A program made the position numbers and the translations under genes. The notes below the pieces were generated by a model that was given only the letters and a program-made list of their open reading frames with translations, searched no databases and had not been told where the DNA came from. From Panaeolus papilionaceus (lineage: Eukaryota; Basidiomycota; Agaricomycetes; Agaricales), in the NCBI GenBank assembly GCA_015501605.1, contig JADNRZ010000006.1, forward strand, positions 1,550,001 to 1,614,000: 64,000 nucleotides of DNA. The letters run 5' to 3'. Positions 34,811-45,956 of this stretch are shown piece after piece. How positions within the stretch are numbered: position 1 is the stretch's first letter; each line of letters opens with the position of its first letter.

Positions 34811-35083
34811 ACTAGGTGTTCACTATGGATGTGTACATGCCGAAGTAGAAGCTAAAATATATTCTTGTTTCCAGTATTAAACGTCGTGATCTCCTCAGGC
34901 TTCATAAATCGCTAAAAAAGATGTCCTAGGCCCAAGTGTCGAAACTCCGTAGCCCGTGGGGTACTCTGCTTCGATTGATTCTGAAGCTATCATCGCGACT
35001 ATTTACTGCGGTTCTACTAACAATTACTAAGAACCAATGCATTCGTACAGCATTTTCGAACCCTCAACAGTCTTGTTTCCCGG

Positions 35084-35202
35084 TATAAAAAGACTGGATA
35101 TTCGTACCATCAAAGTCAACAAGCCAGATAACTTCATCCACTTGTAAGTAAACTGATCCACTCAAACTCACCAAAATAAATAACCATCTCCCCGATTACC
35201 AG
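35084..35202 (+). promoter_or_regulatory. TATA box and 5'-UTR intron of secreted protein gene 2
   Basis: TATAAAAA lies at 35084-35091. A GTAAGT...CCAG intron at 35144-35202 follows, ending 17 nt before the ATG. Confidence 0.6.
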
Positions 35203-35219
35203 GTCAATATCCCATCACA

Positions 35220-35609
35220 ATGCAATTCAACATCATCCTCGGCCTCCTCATCACCCTCGCCATCGGCGCACTTGCCGCACCCAACCCTGCCCCAGAGGAC
35301 CAAACCCAAGTCGCCCAGCGCGACCAAACCACCGCCCTCGTCCAAAAACACGGCGACAAGAAGGCCGTCGGAGCCGCCAATGGCGCAGCGGGTGGTGCTG
35401 GCAAGCGCAAGGGAGGCGCTAAGAAGCCTGACGATGATTCTTCCGACTCTGACTCTTCTGATTCCGATTCGGACTCAGACTCGGATAGCGATGATGAGAA
35501 GAAGGGACCTAAGAAGCCTAAGGGTCCAGGTAAGGGCAAGGGAAAGAAGGGTGGTAAGAAGGCCAATGGCAAGGGGAAGGGAAAGGGAAAGGGAAAGGGA
35601 GAGAACTAG
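35220..35609 (+). CDS. small secreted protein 2, Asp/Ser block and Lys/Gly tail
   Basis: The product is 129 aa with one coding exon. The signal peptide MQFNIILGLLITLAIGALA is followed by APNPAPED, then a short segment ALVQKHGDKKAVGAANGAAG resembling the Lys/Gly/Ala segment of the neighbouring secreted protein 3. An alternating Asp/Ser run (about residues 77-92) follows, and the C-terminus is a KGKGK repeat. There are no cysteines. The highly acidic block followed by a highly basic block suggests self-association or mineral/nucleic-acid binding in the wall, but that is inference. No function is known to me. Confidence 0.72.
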   Translation: MQFNIILGLLITLAIGALAAPNPAPEDQTQVAQRDQTTALVQKHGDKKAVGAANGAAGGAGKRKGGAKKPDDDSSDSDSSDSDSDSDSDSDDEKKGPKKPKGPGKGKGKKGGKKANGKGKGKGKGKGEN

Positions 35610-36357
35610 AAAGTCTCTGGGCTTAGACGTCTGGAATTTGTTGTATGTAGTGTAGAATTGTCCATCGCAGTACGCCCGTATTAGCGCGGACAAATAACTC
35701 AATCTACCCTATTTTTTGGATCCATAAACTGCAATGGGATAAGATAAGTCTGTGATTTACCATTCAATTAGGTGCCTTTTCGAACAAATGTCGCGCCTGA
35801 TTTCGAACGTCCATTGAATCATTGATGGGCTTCGAATTCAGTTGGTGTCAGGTGCCTGGCCGCCTGTCTAGCTGCAGTTCGAAGCAACGAAAGTCGTCAG
35901 AAGTAAAGTATTTCGAAACAGATTTTACCATGACAGAAAGTACACTTGGACTGACATGGTCCAGGGTGCCCCTATCGAACAATCCAACGAAATACGCATC
36001 ACTTGGCATTGCTGGTTCATACTAATCGGGTGTCGAGCGCTTCGAAGCACCGTCATCATCCCCTAAAAGCGATTTAGAATTCGAACGAGGATACTTTTAA
36101 GTGCTATCACGATGTGGAGTACGAAGCATTCGAAACGAACTAGAAATCCACCTAACTCACTGATTCGATTTCCAAGTCACTAAAACCCACATTAGATTGT
36201 GGAGCGCCCAGTTCCCCTTCTAGCACCAGCACCACCAATCTAATTTTAGGTCCACTTCCTTTCCTTACAACCCGACGCTACGAGACGCTACGTCGGTATT
36301 TCAATTTTAATGCGATACTACCATAATCCCGGCCGCCTTTACTACATGGAAAAAACA

Positions 36358-36474
36358 TATAAAATGACCATAAATACGACCTCGAATGATCAGCAATTGA
36401 GTCAATTGAACAGATTGTAAGTCTTCTCCTTCTCCATCATCGTCTCACCTTGTACATAACAAACCACAATCCAG
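36358..36474 (+). promoter_or_regulatory. TATA box and 5'-UTR intron of secreted protein gene 3
   Basis: TATAAAA lies at 36358-36364. A GTAAGT...CCAG intron at 36417-36474 follows, ending 12 nt before the ATG. Confidence 0.6.
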
Positions 36475-36486
36475 GGCCCTACCACC

Positions 36487-36954
36487 ATGCATCTCAACCT
36501 CTCCCTCACACTCCTTGCCTCACTCGTCCTCAGCGCCCTCGCCACACCCCACCCATCCCAGCAAAACACCCAATCCGATCAAACAGACCTCGAAGCAGAC
36601 CTCAAATTCCCCACGGCGCTCCTCGCCAAGCACGGCAAAACCATCGCCAAAAACGTGGGCGCGGCTGGCCTTGCAGGGGCGGTATTAGGGGGTGCTGGGA
36701 AGTTGCTGGGAGGGGGCAAGGATAAGGGTGATGATGATGGTGGTGATGATGACGACGATGACGACGACGACGATGACGATAAGAAAGATAAAAGTAAAGA
36801 GGACAAGGTGAAGGAGGATAAAGGCAAGGATAAGAAAGATGACAAGAAGAAGGATAAGAAGAAAGATGACAAGAAGGATAAGAAGAAGAAAGACGATAAG
36901 AAGAAGGATAAGGGGAAGAAGGATAAGAAGAGCAAGGGAAAGGGCAAGGATTGA
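36487..36954 (+). CDS. small secreted protein 3, Gly/Ala segment, Asp run and Lys/Asp tail
   Basis: The product is 155 aa with one coding exon. The signal peptide MHLNLSLTLLASLVLSALA is followed by TPHPSQQ. The next part, DLKFPTALLAKHGKTIAKNV and then GLAGAVLGGAGKLLGGG, parallels secreted protein 1 (DFKFPS...AKVGKK...GAVLGG). A run of about 16 acidic residues follows, then a long KKDK/KDDK tail. There are no cysteines. It lies 0.9 kb from secreted protein 2 in the same orientation, suggesting tandem paralogues whose tails diverged as low-complexity repeats. Extracellular by prediction; function unknown. Confidence 0.74.
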   Translation: MHLNLSLTLLASLVLSALATPHPSQQNTQSDQTDLEADLKFPTALLAKHGKTIAKNVGAAGLAGAVLGGAGKLLGGGKDKGDDDGGDDDDDDDDDDDDKKDKSKEDKVKEDKGKDKKDDKKKDKKKDDKKDKKKKDDKKKDKGKKDKKSKGKGKD

Positions 36955-39900
36955 GTGCTTGTCGATGAGTAGCAGGGCAGAACCATAGATAGATAGCCGT
37001 TCGAAGTCAGCCACGCCCGCAATACATAAAATGCACAGATGGTATCGTAGTATTAGAGTTCGAAAGAGATGAAAGGAGTAAATAAGTCAAAGAGACGCGA
37101 TAAACGAAGCAAAAGCTAACAAGTGGAACGGCAGAAGAGAAAGCTGCAATGTCTCAAGCGTTGAATAAATCATAATCCATCCCATGAATTGCGACGCTGC
37201 GTACAACCACACCCCTCCTTTGTCATTTTAGATTCATGTAAGCACTGGAAAGTATTTCCAGATGATAGCGCACGAATGTATGGGTCATGCAATCCCCAAA
37301 CAGCGACATCTTCGACTCCGCGAATGAATGTTGCGATGTAACGGCCATCCATTGTCCCTGTGCATCGGCCTCACAAACAAGACGACATACATATGCTCAT
37401 GACCAGCGCTCAATTCTCATGATCAGTCCGAGAATATCCGACCGTACGTGAGGCACCAACCCGACTGATATAAAAATCAAGCCCAGTGCGCGGAATGCTC
37501 AAGAGATGTTGGATATAGCGGCTGATCAGGAATTATGGCGCATGTACGTTGGCCATCACAGGGTTAATCACTTTGGATAGGCCTGCTCATGAGAGAGAGC
37601 GACGTAAATGACGTCGACGAAGACATAGCTAGTGCGTATATCATCATGATCACCATATGAGCCGCCATGAGCCACCGTGAGTTGAGGAACGCGATAGGCA
37701 TCGAGGTCATCCACCCGTTTCCTTGATAAGGGATGTGGGTGGGACGCTACGATTCAAGGCCAACTCCAACCGGAGTGGCTGAGCGCATGCTCCTACTTGG
37801 TGAGGCATGTCTGAAAGAAGATGGAAAAAAATAAATCAACGTTATCGAAAGGAAGGAAGAGAGGCGAGAAGAGAGGACGAACACAACATTCAAACCAAAG
37901 CCCTAATCGAGACAACACACATCCGCCGTTTAAACCCTTGCAATTAGACCGCTCCCTCATCGTCTCGATCCGCATCAGCCGCTCGTCTCTCAGAACGTCC
38001 TTAACCATCGTGCACTCAACTCCATTTTCATTCGACCCCCAACAAAGTGGGACATGGGAGGCTGTCCAAGACGCACGATTGGAATCTGATGACGCCGTGG
38101 CTGGACAACGTGAAGATGATGACAGTGCAACGAAGCAAAGTGCAAGGCAAGGCAGGGCAAACAGAAAAGAGTCAAACCCACATATAGCCAATGATAAAAT
38201 GTCGTCGACTGGCACAAGTAGCGCATACATATACATCGCGCTCCCTAATCAAACAGCCATGGACATCACAGGCTATTGCAGTATAAGCGCCCACGCCACC
38301 AAAACAGATGTTATTTAATCTGCGAGGTCAACGTGCGGTACGACATGAAACCCATGTGCACGATGGCTGAGTCCAAGGAATACGACGCGTATACGCGTAA
38401 GTTGAGCACAGAGAAAATAGAGCGAGGTAGTCAACGCCCATCACCCACCCGCCGACGTGTCATCACCATCAACCACGGAAAACCCTTTTGAGATCGCCAT
38501 TCCAATTCACCTCATATCTTGTGCCACGAAGATACTGGGAGGAAGGCGATCTGAAAGTGTGAACACGATAGCTGATGAAGAAAGCATCGACGCGACGGCT
38601 GCTAATACAAGGAATCAAACAACCCTTGAGCTAGTGTCCGCGCAACGCCATACGCCCGAGGATGAACAACGACACACAAGCACATAAAGCAAAGAGAAAT
38701 CAAACATAAATCTCGCTCCAGTCGCTGCCTATCACAATCACAACGATCCCGCTCGTCCTCACATCATGCTTGGACAGATCACCGCCACCGCAGCCCCATT
38801 CGCATTCCCAAGGGCAGCCTACGATCTAGTAAGCAAGGGCGATGACGAGTCCAGGAAATGAGCCAGTCCAAACAAGCGCGACGCATCGCGGTGGGCGAGC
38901 CTAGCAACAAGGCGAATCGCAGAGTAGAATGATGATGACGACACTGTAGTCGATGTAAATCATGGTCGCAGAACGAGAAAACACAACACAGAGAAGCGAA
39001 AAAATCACAATGCTCATCATGTTGAGATAACCATCAGCCACCAATTAACACTCCACGGACATCGTCCACGCATACCCATTCCAACAAGAGAGGTTTAAAT
39101 CATGATAACAAGGAAAGAGGAGGGTACCCATACGATGTGAAAGTGAGTGTCTAACGAGGGCTGATACGCTGAGCACTGTGTGTGTGTGGATGATGGTGGA
39201 ACGAAAGAGATAAACGCGTCAAACACATCACGCACGCCTGCTCTTTAAATCCCCTCACCCTTAATCACACCAAAAAAAAATTCATCCAAAACCTCAATTC
39301 TACTAACCAAATCTAATCACAAAATATCTAAAGTCAACTATATGCGATATACTACACGTCCTTCTCCTCCTTTATTCCTCCCCTTCCCTTCCCAAACCCA
39401 ATATTGACAACCCAAAAACCCAACCACATGACGACCAAATGATAACGATAACCAACCCAAAACCCACCCCCAACCAAAACATCCAACAACGCGCGTCTAC
39501 AACCAAACGCGGTCCTTTACAGGATCACTGGGAGCTGCAGCGTGTTGAACGCCGGAAGGAGAATGAGTGTGGGTGGCGAGGTCGAGTCGACGTGGGCCAG
39601 GTAATAACGATGGGGGCCGAGTCCAAGTGGTGACAGTGGACGAGGGCGTGACGATGACGAGAGGGAAGGTGATGACGAGGGGACTGGTGATGACCAGAGG
39701 ACAGACAGAAGCGTCGTGATCCCAACGCAACCGGACGTGCCGCGCAATGCGCGAACCCAAAACCCTAAGCACGGCGGGTACAAGACGCATACAGCCCAAA
39801 GATGGACTACATGGTGAACCGCGGTGAAAGGTGGGTGAAAAATGTATACGACAAAATTTAAGGAAATGATGACGATGACGATGTAATGAGGTGATACGTA

Positions 39901-40467
39901 GAAAAGTGTCCCGGTGAACATATGAATGATAGAGAGAAAGAAAAGGAAATAATAAGTTAGAGGACATAGACTAGATCACGAACATAGAAACGAGACGAGA
40001 TAGAGATCAAGAGAGAGATTATATGACATAAAACCAAGACCAGGAAAAAGAAACGAGACTATATACAGAGGAGGAAAAAAAAACAAGAGCGGGGATAATG
40101 ATCAATCCAAGAAACACCATAAACCGAAAAGCTCTCGCGAGCATTTTAGAGTTAAACACAGGGGTCGAGATCGAGAGAAAGAATCATAGCGTATCCAGCT
40201 TGACTGAACACATTGTATATGGGTATCCCCCATCGCACCACGACATAGCGGTGTACATCGTCAAAGGTAGGGCGATGAGCGGACAGAGCCACAGGAACGG
40301 CGGGGAGTGAGAGTGAGTAATGGAAAGAGTCCTGTCATCCATCGATAACCAAGTCTTGTCGTCGGCCGCCCAGGCATACCAACACCCAAACCACCCAAAT
40401 CCACACACCAAAGAAAGACCACGTATATCTCAACGTAAGTAAAATCAGGAGTACAGCGATCAACGGA
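36955..40467. other. long ORF-poor region
   Basis: About 3.5 kb without a convincing gene. It is A/C-rich on the + strand with short frames only, including near 37.8-38.7 kb and 39.5-40.0 kb, where codon patterns look random. It lies 3' of the bZIP gene and may include a long 3' UTR. Confidence 0.5.
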
Positions 40468-41924
40468 TTAGAAGACACCAACGCCTCCAAAATCCATGAT
40501 CCCGCTCATACCCATCATTCCAAACGGAGCGTTTGTGGAATTCCCAGTGGTGGCAGAGGCAGTCGAGACATTAGAACCAGAGGCGACAGTGTTATCAGGA
40601 TCAACGAGGAACTCGTCCATATCAAAACCCACATCAAGACCCATCCCAATTCCCAAATCGATTCCAAACGCCGCAGCCTCGTTCGCCGCAACGTTGCTCT
40701 CAATCATACTATCCAACAACCTCTGCATCTCAATCTCATTCGCCCAATCAACGACCGCAGATTTCGGGTCATCAACAACAGGCGACGAGGTCATGGCGAC
40801 GCTCTCCTCCTCCTTCCTCATCGTCGTCTCCTTCTTCTCCTCTTGCGTCTCAGCCTCCTCTCCCTCTCTCTTCCTCTTGCCCAATTCCGCAATCTGCCCT
40901 CCAACATTCCCTCCCTCAATCTCTACTTGCGCTGATGACAGCTCCTTGCTCTGCGCCCGAGGCGACGCGAGCATCTCCCTAAAGAGAGCTTCCACATCAT
41001 CTTCCTGCCTTCCACCGACGACACCAACGTGGCTCGCGCCTTGGACATCGAAACCGCCCGCTGCAGGGAAGTCGGCTCTTTACAGAGCACGACATTCGCC
41101 ACCCGTGCTAGGTGGCGAGCGGTTTCAACGCTAGACGAAGAGATAGGCTGAGTAGTGGTGGAGGTGATGGGTTGAACGACAGGTGATGTGGGGACGGGGA
41201 CAAGAGAGATGGGGGCGGGGTTGAACAGTGCGCTCGCGGGTGGTGTGACGGGGGATGAAGCCATCTCGAAATCGAGAGAGGCGTGCGAGGGCGCTGGGGA
41301 GGGGAATGCGGTGTGTGCGGGCTTGATGGGGGCGGTGATGGTGGGCTGGGTGGGTTGTGGCTGTGCGGGTGCGGCAGCGGTGAGGCCTGTAGGGAGACCC
41401 TGCGCGGCGAGTGCTTTCACGACAGCGTCCCAGCCCTTTTCAAGGGTCCTAATACGCTCCTTGAGCTCCTGATTCTCTCTCTCGCGTTCGCGTTCTCTCT
41501 CCTGACGAACGCGCTCATCGTCGCCGAGCGAGGGAATGGCGAAAACAGTCTGATGGATCGGCTGTTGTGGTTGTGGTTGGTGTATTTGGGGTTGTGATAG
41601 AGGTGCAACGGTAGCACCTGGTGCGATGGAGTCCGAGCCAAAGATGCCAGCTCGTAGACGGCGGTTTTCTTCCTCGAGCTCTGCGACTCTGCGTTCTAGG
41701 TATGTGAACTGGGCCTTTCGGCGATCTCTCGAGTTCTGGGCGGCGATCCTGTTACGGTGGGCCCTAGCCTCTTTGCGCTCTTCTGAGCTGGTTCCGGAGG
41801 TACGGGGACGTTTGCGGGAAGGGCCAGCCTCGAAGTTGTTAGAGTCGTCATAAGAGGGTGTTGATGGTGCTGGGGATGGTGATGAGAATGATAAAGTCGC
41901 TGGGTTAACAAAAGTAGTGGACAT
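40468..41924 (-). CDS. HAC1-like: Hac1/Cib1/Hxl1-like bZIP transcription factor of the unfolded protein response
   Basis: Minus strand, 41924..41120 joined to 41063..40468, gives 466 aa. Residues 45-92 are a bZIP domain (EERKEARAHRNRIAAQNSRD, then RRKAQFTYLERRVAELEEEN) of the XBP1/Hac1 type. In that family Ire1 cleaves the mRNA in the ER stress response and the frame changes. Without splicing this gene would encode a 333-aa protein with a different tail. After removing 56 nt the frame enters a 199-codon downstream frame (DDVEALFREMLASP, then an acidic region EIEMQRLLDSMIESN and LGIGMGLDVGFDMDEFLVD) that looks like an activation domain. No spliceosomal GT-AG intron of workable size gives this frame. 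Product acts in the nucleus. Confidence 0.85.
41064..41119 (-). other. predicted Ire1-type unconventional intron (56 nt)
   Basis: The 3' boundary sits in CUG/CAGC inside a possible 7-nt loop (CUGCAGC), the same as the known XBP1 3' loop. The 5' boundary is placed at CCG/CUCG, the only nearby position that both ends in CNG and gives the required phase. The 5' flank GAAACCGCUCGC can pair with the 3' flank GCGGGCGGUUUC over 12 bp, with one G-U pair, bringing the two ends together. The 5' site departs from the CNG/CNGN consensus in its third intron base, so this border is less certain than the 3' one. Confidence 0.65.
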
Positions 41925-44900
41925 GGTGATGATAGTAAGATCTGAAAAGACGGATAGGAGAGAAGAGGAATAGGCGGACTATAGGGAATACACAGACAAG
42001 CTGCGGGGTTACGTGGAACTCGAAGAATCGTCTACGTGTCACCACAAGATTATATACAACCTCCCAAAGTAAATAGTTACAAATACACTGCCACCTCAAT
42101 TAAATAAACTCCGAATATGATTCATTCTTATCTGTTCCAGCCCCTGCTTGGTTTCCATCCACTGATACCACCGAATATCAGACTCTTTAGTCCCTTTTTA
42201 TCTCGTAGATTACACACACATAATACGAATTTTCCCTCTTTTTTTCTGTATTTTTCATGAATATAATCACGCGCAAATACTACGGACAATTATGCCCTGT
42301 CATAGAATCCGCAGAACCAGCAAGTCACTATGCCATGTCATACACATCCACTAAAACCTGTCAAAGAACACCCTGCCAGCGCACGAATAGCACTACGCAG
42401 CTGCCAATTATTGTCTACTAGAAGCCCCGGCCGCGCCCTCCCGCCTCGCTTCCTACCCACCATACGCCCCATGCTTACCCGACCGGAAAAGCCCAATGCC
42501 TCATGACCACTCCCACACCCGCTAACCAAGTCATCCAGCGTCCCCTCGGAATATCTCCCCGCTGGCGGCTATACCCCCCACACTCCCCTCCCGTGTATAT
42601 ACCCCGAAACGCTATTCCATGTCCTTCCATGTTATTCTTCTCGGATTCTCAGCGCTTCGCATACTCACGTTTTGAAATTTTAAAGTGCTCACGCGCGAGC
42701 TGTGTAGACTAAGAATACATTATAATGCTCAGCGACTTGAGATGAGGCTTCTCAAGAAGCCATTCAGACCACGCGATGATTCCCCATGCCTATACTTCGC
42801 CTATACCCAGGACCGTGCAACACCGTGAGCGACGCATCACTCCGGTTGGCTCGTACTTTTTTATTTGTTACTTGACTTCAATGCATCTATTTTTATGTTG
42901 TCAAAGTGTATATAGTTCGGATTATTCTAGGAGAGGCGTGGATGTTTGAACCAGGGTATAATAATATGTAAATCTTTCTGTTCTTCTCGAAGCATGAGTG
43001 AGCGGCTAAACATAGTTCACCAAAATTTTACTACAGCTACAAGACATGTCCACTGATACATACCAGACTTAAATAGCGCGACTGTGGGCGTCGTTCTACG
43101 AAACCAACGATCGTCGTCCTGCTTCAAATTTCAAAATAGCACTACCTACTTGTCAATGTAGCTAGTTTCTAAACCAAGAAACTCAACGCCCATCATCGTG
43201 TTGCGTTTCGCGTCTCCGTGTCTACATACCACTCGAAATAGCTCCCGCGCTGTGGGTCGTAGTGCTACCCCGAGTGGCCGACATCCCAGGACCCACTCGC
43301 ACCCACCCATCATCCACCCAGGCATCCACTCATATGCATAAGAATACGGGTTATCCCCGCCCCCACCACGCCTATACCCATGCACATACACATACCATAT
43401 ACCGAGTGCATCCGAAACCAACTGAGGGTACTTTCATTCTCACTGTTGTACTTGTTTCGTTACGGTTCAACCTACTCGATTCAGAAATTGGAAGGACGTT
43501 GACAGCGACACTGGTACGACAGCCCAAATTGACGATTTCACTTCTATTTCTGTTTTCCGTTTCTATCATGCATGCACTTCTCCGAAGTTGTATCAGTGTA
43601 AGTACTTCGGGATTTACTTAGTTAGGTTGAATATAAGTAAGTAATGAAAGTATCCACTTCTAATCGGTGATGAATTATGGCCTGCCATTGAATGTCAATG
43701 CCATCGACTGCCACTGCCACTGCCAATATCCCAAATTCATCCACTTATTTCCCTTGGACGTTCCGTTTGATTTCCATTCATAGCACAATTGTCAATCCGA
43801 AATTGAATCCACTGAATGAGCGGGCGGGCGTGTTTCGGACATTGAAGCCATCACGTCAAACCATTGTTCTCTCCGAGTTGAGTTAAAGGACAAAGTAAGT
43901 ACTGTACATGTCCAGGCACCTTCGAACATACTCCGAGCCTCCGGCATCATCATCATCACCATCACCCTCCTCGTCACTGTCATTCACTTACCCTCGCATG
44001 CCCTGATAATAAAAAGAACATACATGCATAATAAAGGAGTCATAAGCCAACACCCCCACTCCGAGCACGAGCCTGCCATTGACAATGACGGTGCATTACA
44101 TTGTGAACCTCCCACACCCTGCCATGTCCGCTCAAATGACACCCTCGTGAGGTTATATCTGACGTCGGAGGCGTCGAGTGTGATTTCGGAGGGCTCTACT
44201 CATATACAGTGCTCCCTCTTTAATTAAGTATGTGCCTGCCTCGAGGTGGGGTGCTTCTGAGTGCAATACGTCATGGTCATCCACAACACCCCGAACTCAC
44301 CTCAGTGGCCCAGTGCGACGCTATGATAAGTAACGAGGAGACTGATGATGTCACCCCGAGGCCCTTACAAATTTAACGACGTTCTTCCCTTCGATTCCAA
44401 TACGCGGCGAGGTCTTCTCATACTTCAGAGTCGTTGAGAAGGGATTTACATATGTTCTATCGCTAGACGCTCGCTTATAGGCTGTAGCTACGACGCTAAG
44501 CATTGAATTGAATTGGATTGAATGGGTTGAGCATTTTCATGATTTACCGGTACCGTTAGGCTACAAGGCTTATTTAAATCCTGAACCTAGCGGAGTCTTA
44601 TTTTTTACAGCGATTCCGAGGACTTTTTCTTTCTTTTTTTTGCGATACTTAGGCGTCCCTCTAGCCGTTGAGCATGGTATGTCCGGGCTCACTATCATAT
44701 CCGCTCATGTCGGCGAATCCAGCCCGCACGTCTACGCTCTCGACCATCACGGCGTGCTGCGCCCGCAATGATTACAGACCCGTTGCGCTGCTTTGGCAGG
44801 GTGTGAGGAAGAGTGATGGTGCGTTGCCTACTGATATACACTTCGGAGCCGGTGGTCGCTTCGAGAAGTGGTATGCATCTTGATTCTTCATAAATCAGAA

Positions 44901-45534
44901 AATAATATTGGTGGTGATATGAGTGATAGACATAACGCTTGGGAGATTATGATATGATGATGATCAGTGTCGGCATACATAGGTTATCTTGGACAAAATT
45001 TGCAGGTGATTCCAATCAAACTCTACAGGAGAGTCTCGAGCGGGGGTATGTATTCCTGACGAGCTGTAATCAGCAATACTGTGTAACCCGTCCTCAACTG
45101 ACCAACGATACCTACCCCGCAACCCACTTCAGCCTCATGTTCCTTTATCACTTCTATTGTGACCTTCCGGCCCTCTTTCCCCACATCATCGATCGTTCTC
45201 AAAACGCCAAGTCAAATCCCACTCCACTTCTTCGACAATCGAAGTCCTTCGTGCCATTTCGTGCCTTCCAAGTCTGATTCTTGAAAGTTGACGGAAGTGT
45301 AATGGCCGAGTATCCGAAATATTTCCGGGGTGGATCCGTGGGTCGGTGCGGAGAGGTACAGGGATGCGGAGGGATGTGGATGTGGATGTCTGGTCATGTC
45401 AGAGGAATGGCAGAGGCTGGGAGGGATGTGGGGCAGGGGTGACGGGAAGAGGGTATGTTATTGTTATTGTTGTCCGTCAGGCACCCAATTGGACAACTGT
45501 ACAACTCGATAGGATGACGATGGGTATGACGGTT
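41925..45534. other. long ORF-poor region upstream of the bZIP gene
   Basis: About 3.6 kb with only short unconvincing frames on both strands. It should contain the promoter and 5' leader of the bZIP gene. Many simple AC/CAC-rich patches (for example 43.25-43.40 kb) are present. I see no RNA gene. Confidence 0.5.
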
Positions 45535-45536
45535 TA

Positions 45537-45930
45537 CTGTACCATTTCAATCAATTCGGCCATAACGCATAACGGGCCCTATGGTTTTGGCCGAAAATGC
45601 GTTACATGTAACGCATGATTAGGCGATTGGCCGAAGGCCAAAACATCTCCGAAAAAGTTCTTTAAATTTGAATATTTTTTTTCCCCCGCTTTCAGCCACT
45701 TTTCGTAGCCCGCTCAACACTCTGCTCAAGGCTTAGGTATTCCCTGGTATTCCCACATATCTATGTTGGGTTTCATGCAAAAAAATCTCCAAGGAACTTT
45801 TGTCTCTTGGCCGAAATTTTAGGTATTTGTAACAGTTTGTAACGCATAACCCCCAACATGGACGGTGGCCGAAATGCGTCCAAGGGTGTAACGCGTAACC
45901 CCCTAGGCCGAATTGATCGAAATGGTACAG
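45537..45930. mobile_element. MITE-like element with 25-bp TIRs and TA target duplication
   Basis: The left end 45537-45561 (starting CTGTACCATTTC) and right end 45906-45930 are inverted repeats of 25 bp with one mismatch. Each end is flanked by TA (45535-45536 and 45931-45932), as expected for Tc1/mariner/pogo-type insertion. The 394-bp element has no ORF. It contains a perfect 20-bp palindrome at 45597-45616 and repeats of GGCCGAAA and GTAACGC. Confidence 0.75.
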
Positions 45931-45956
45931 TAGTTGAACGCGAAAATAGCTATGTA

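Larger units (their letters stand above)
32100..34945 (+). repeat. inverted duplication, arm 1
   Basis: This arm contains an F-box-like gene and a second, broken F-box-like gene. It matches 51045-54880 in reverse complement. The first gene is exactly 1400 nt in both arms, and similarity runs into the flanks on both sides. Relative to arm 2, this arm lacks roughly 0.6 kb between the genes and about 0.37 kb inside the second gene. Confidence 0.85.

Noticed and set aside
36579..37022. Long minus-strand frames opposite secreted protein 3 and similar frames at 35204-35702
   Set aside because: They are antisense shadows of Asp/Lys low-complexity coding sequence, giving Ser/Phe or Ile/Leu runs without domain features.
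37821..38318. 165-codon plus-strand frame in the ORF-poor region
   Set aside because: Overlapping frame on the opposite strand of similar length, no domain, no splice or start support.
41110..41136. Ordinary spliceosomal intron in the bZIP gene
   Set aside because: Candidate GT donors before the CTGCAG acceptor either keep the wrong frame or give an intron of about 23 nt, too short.
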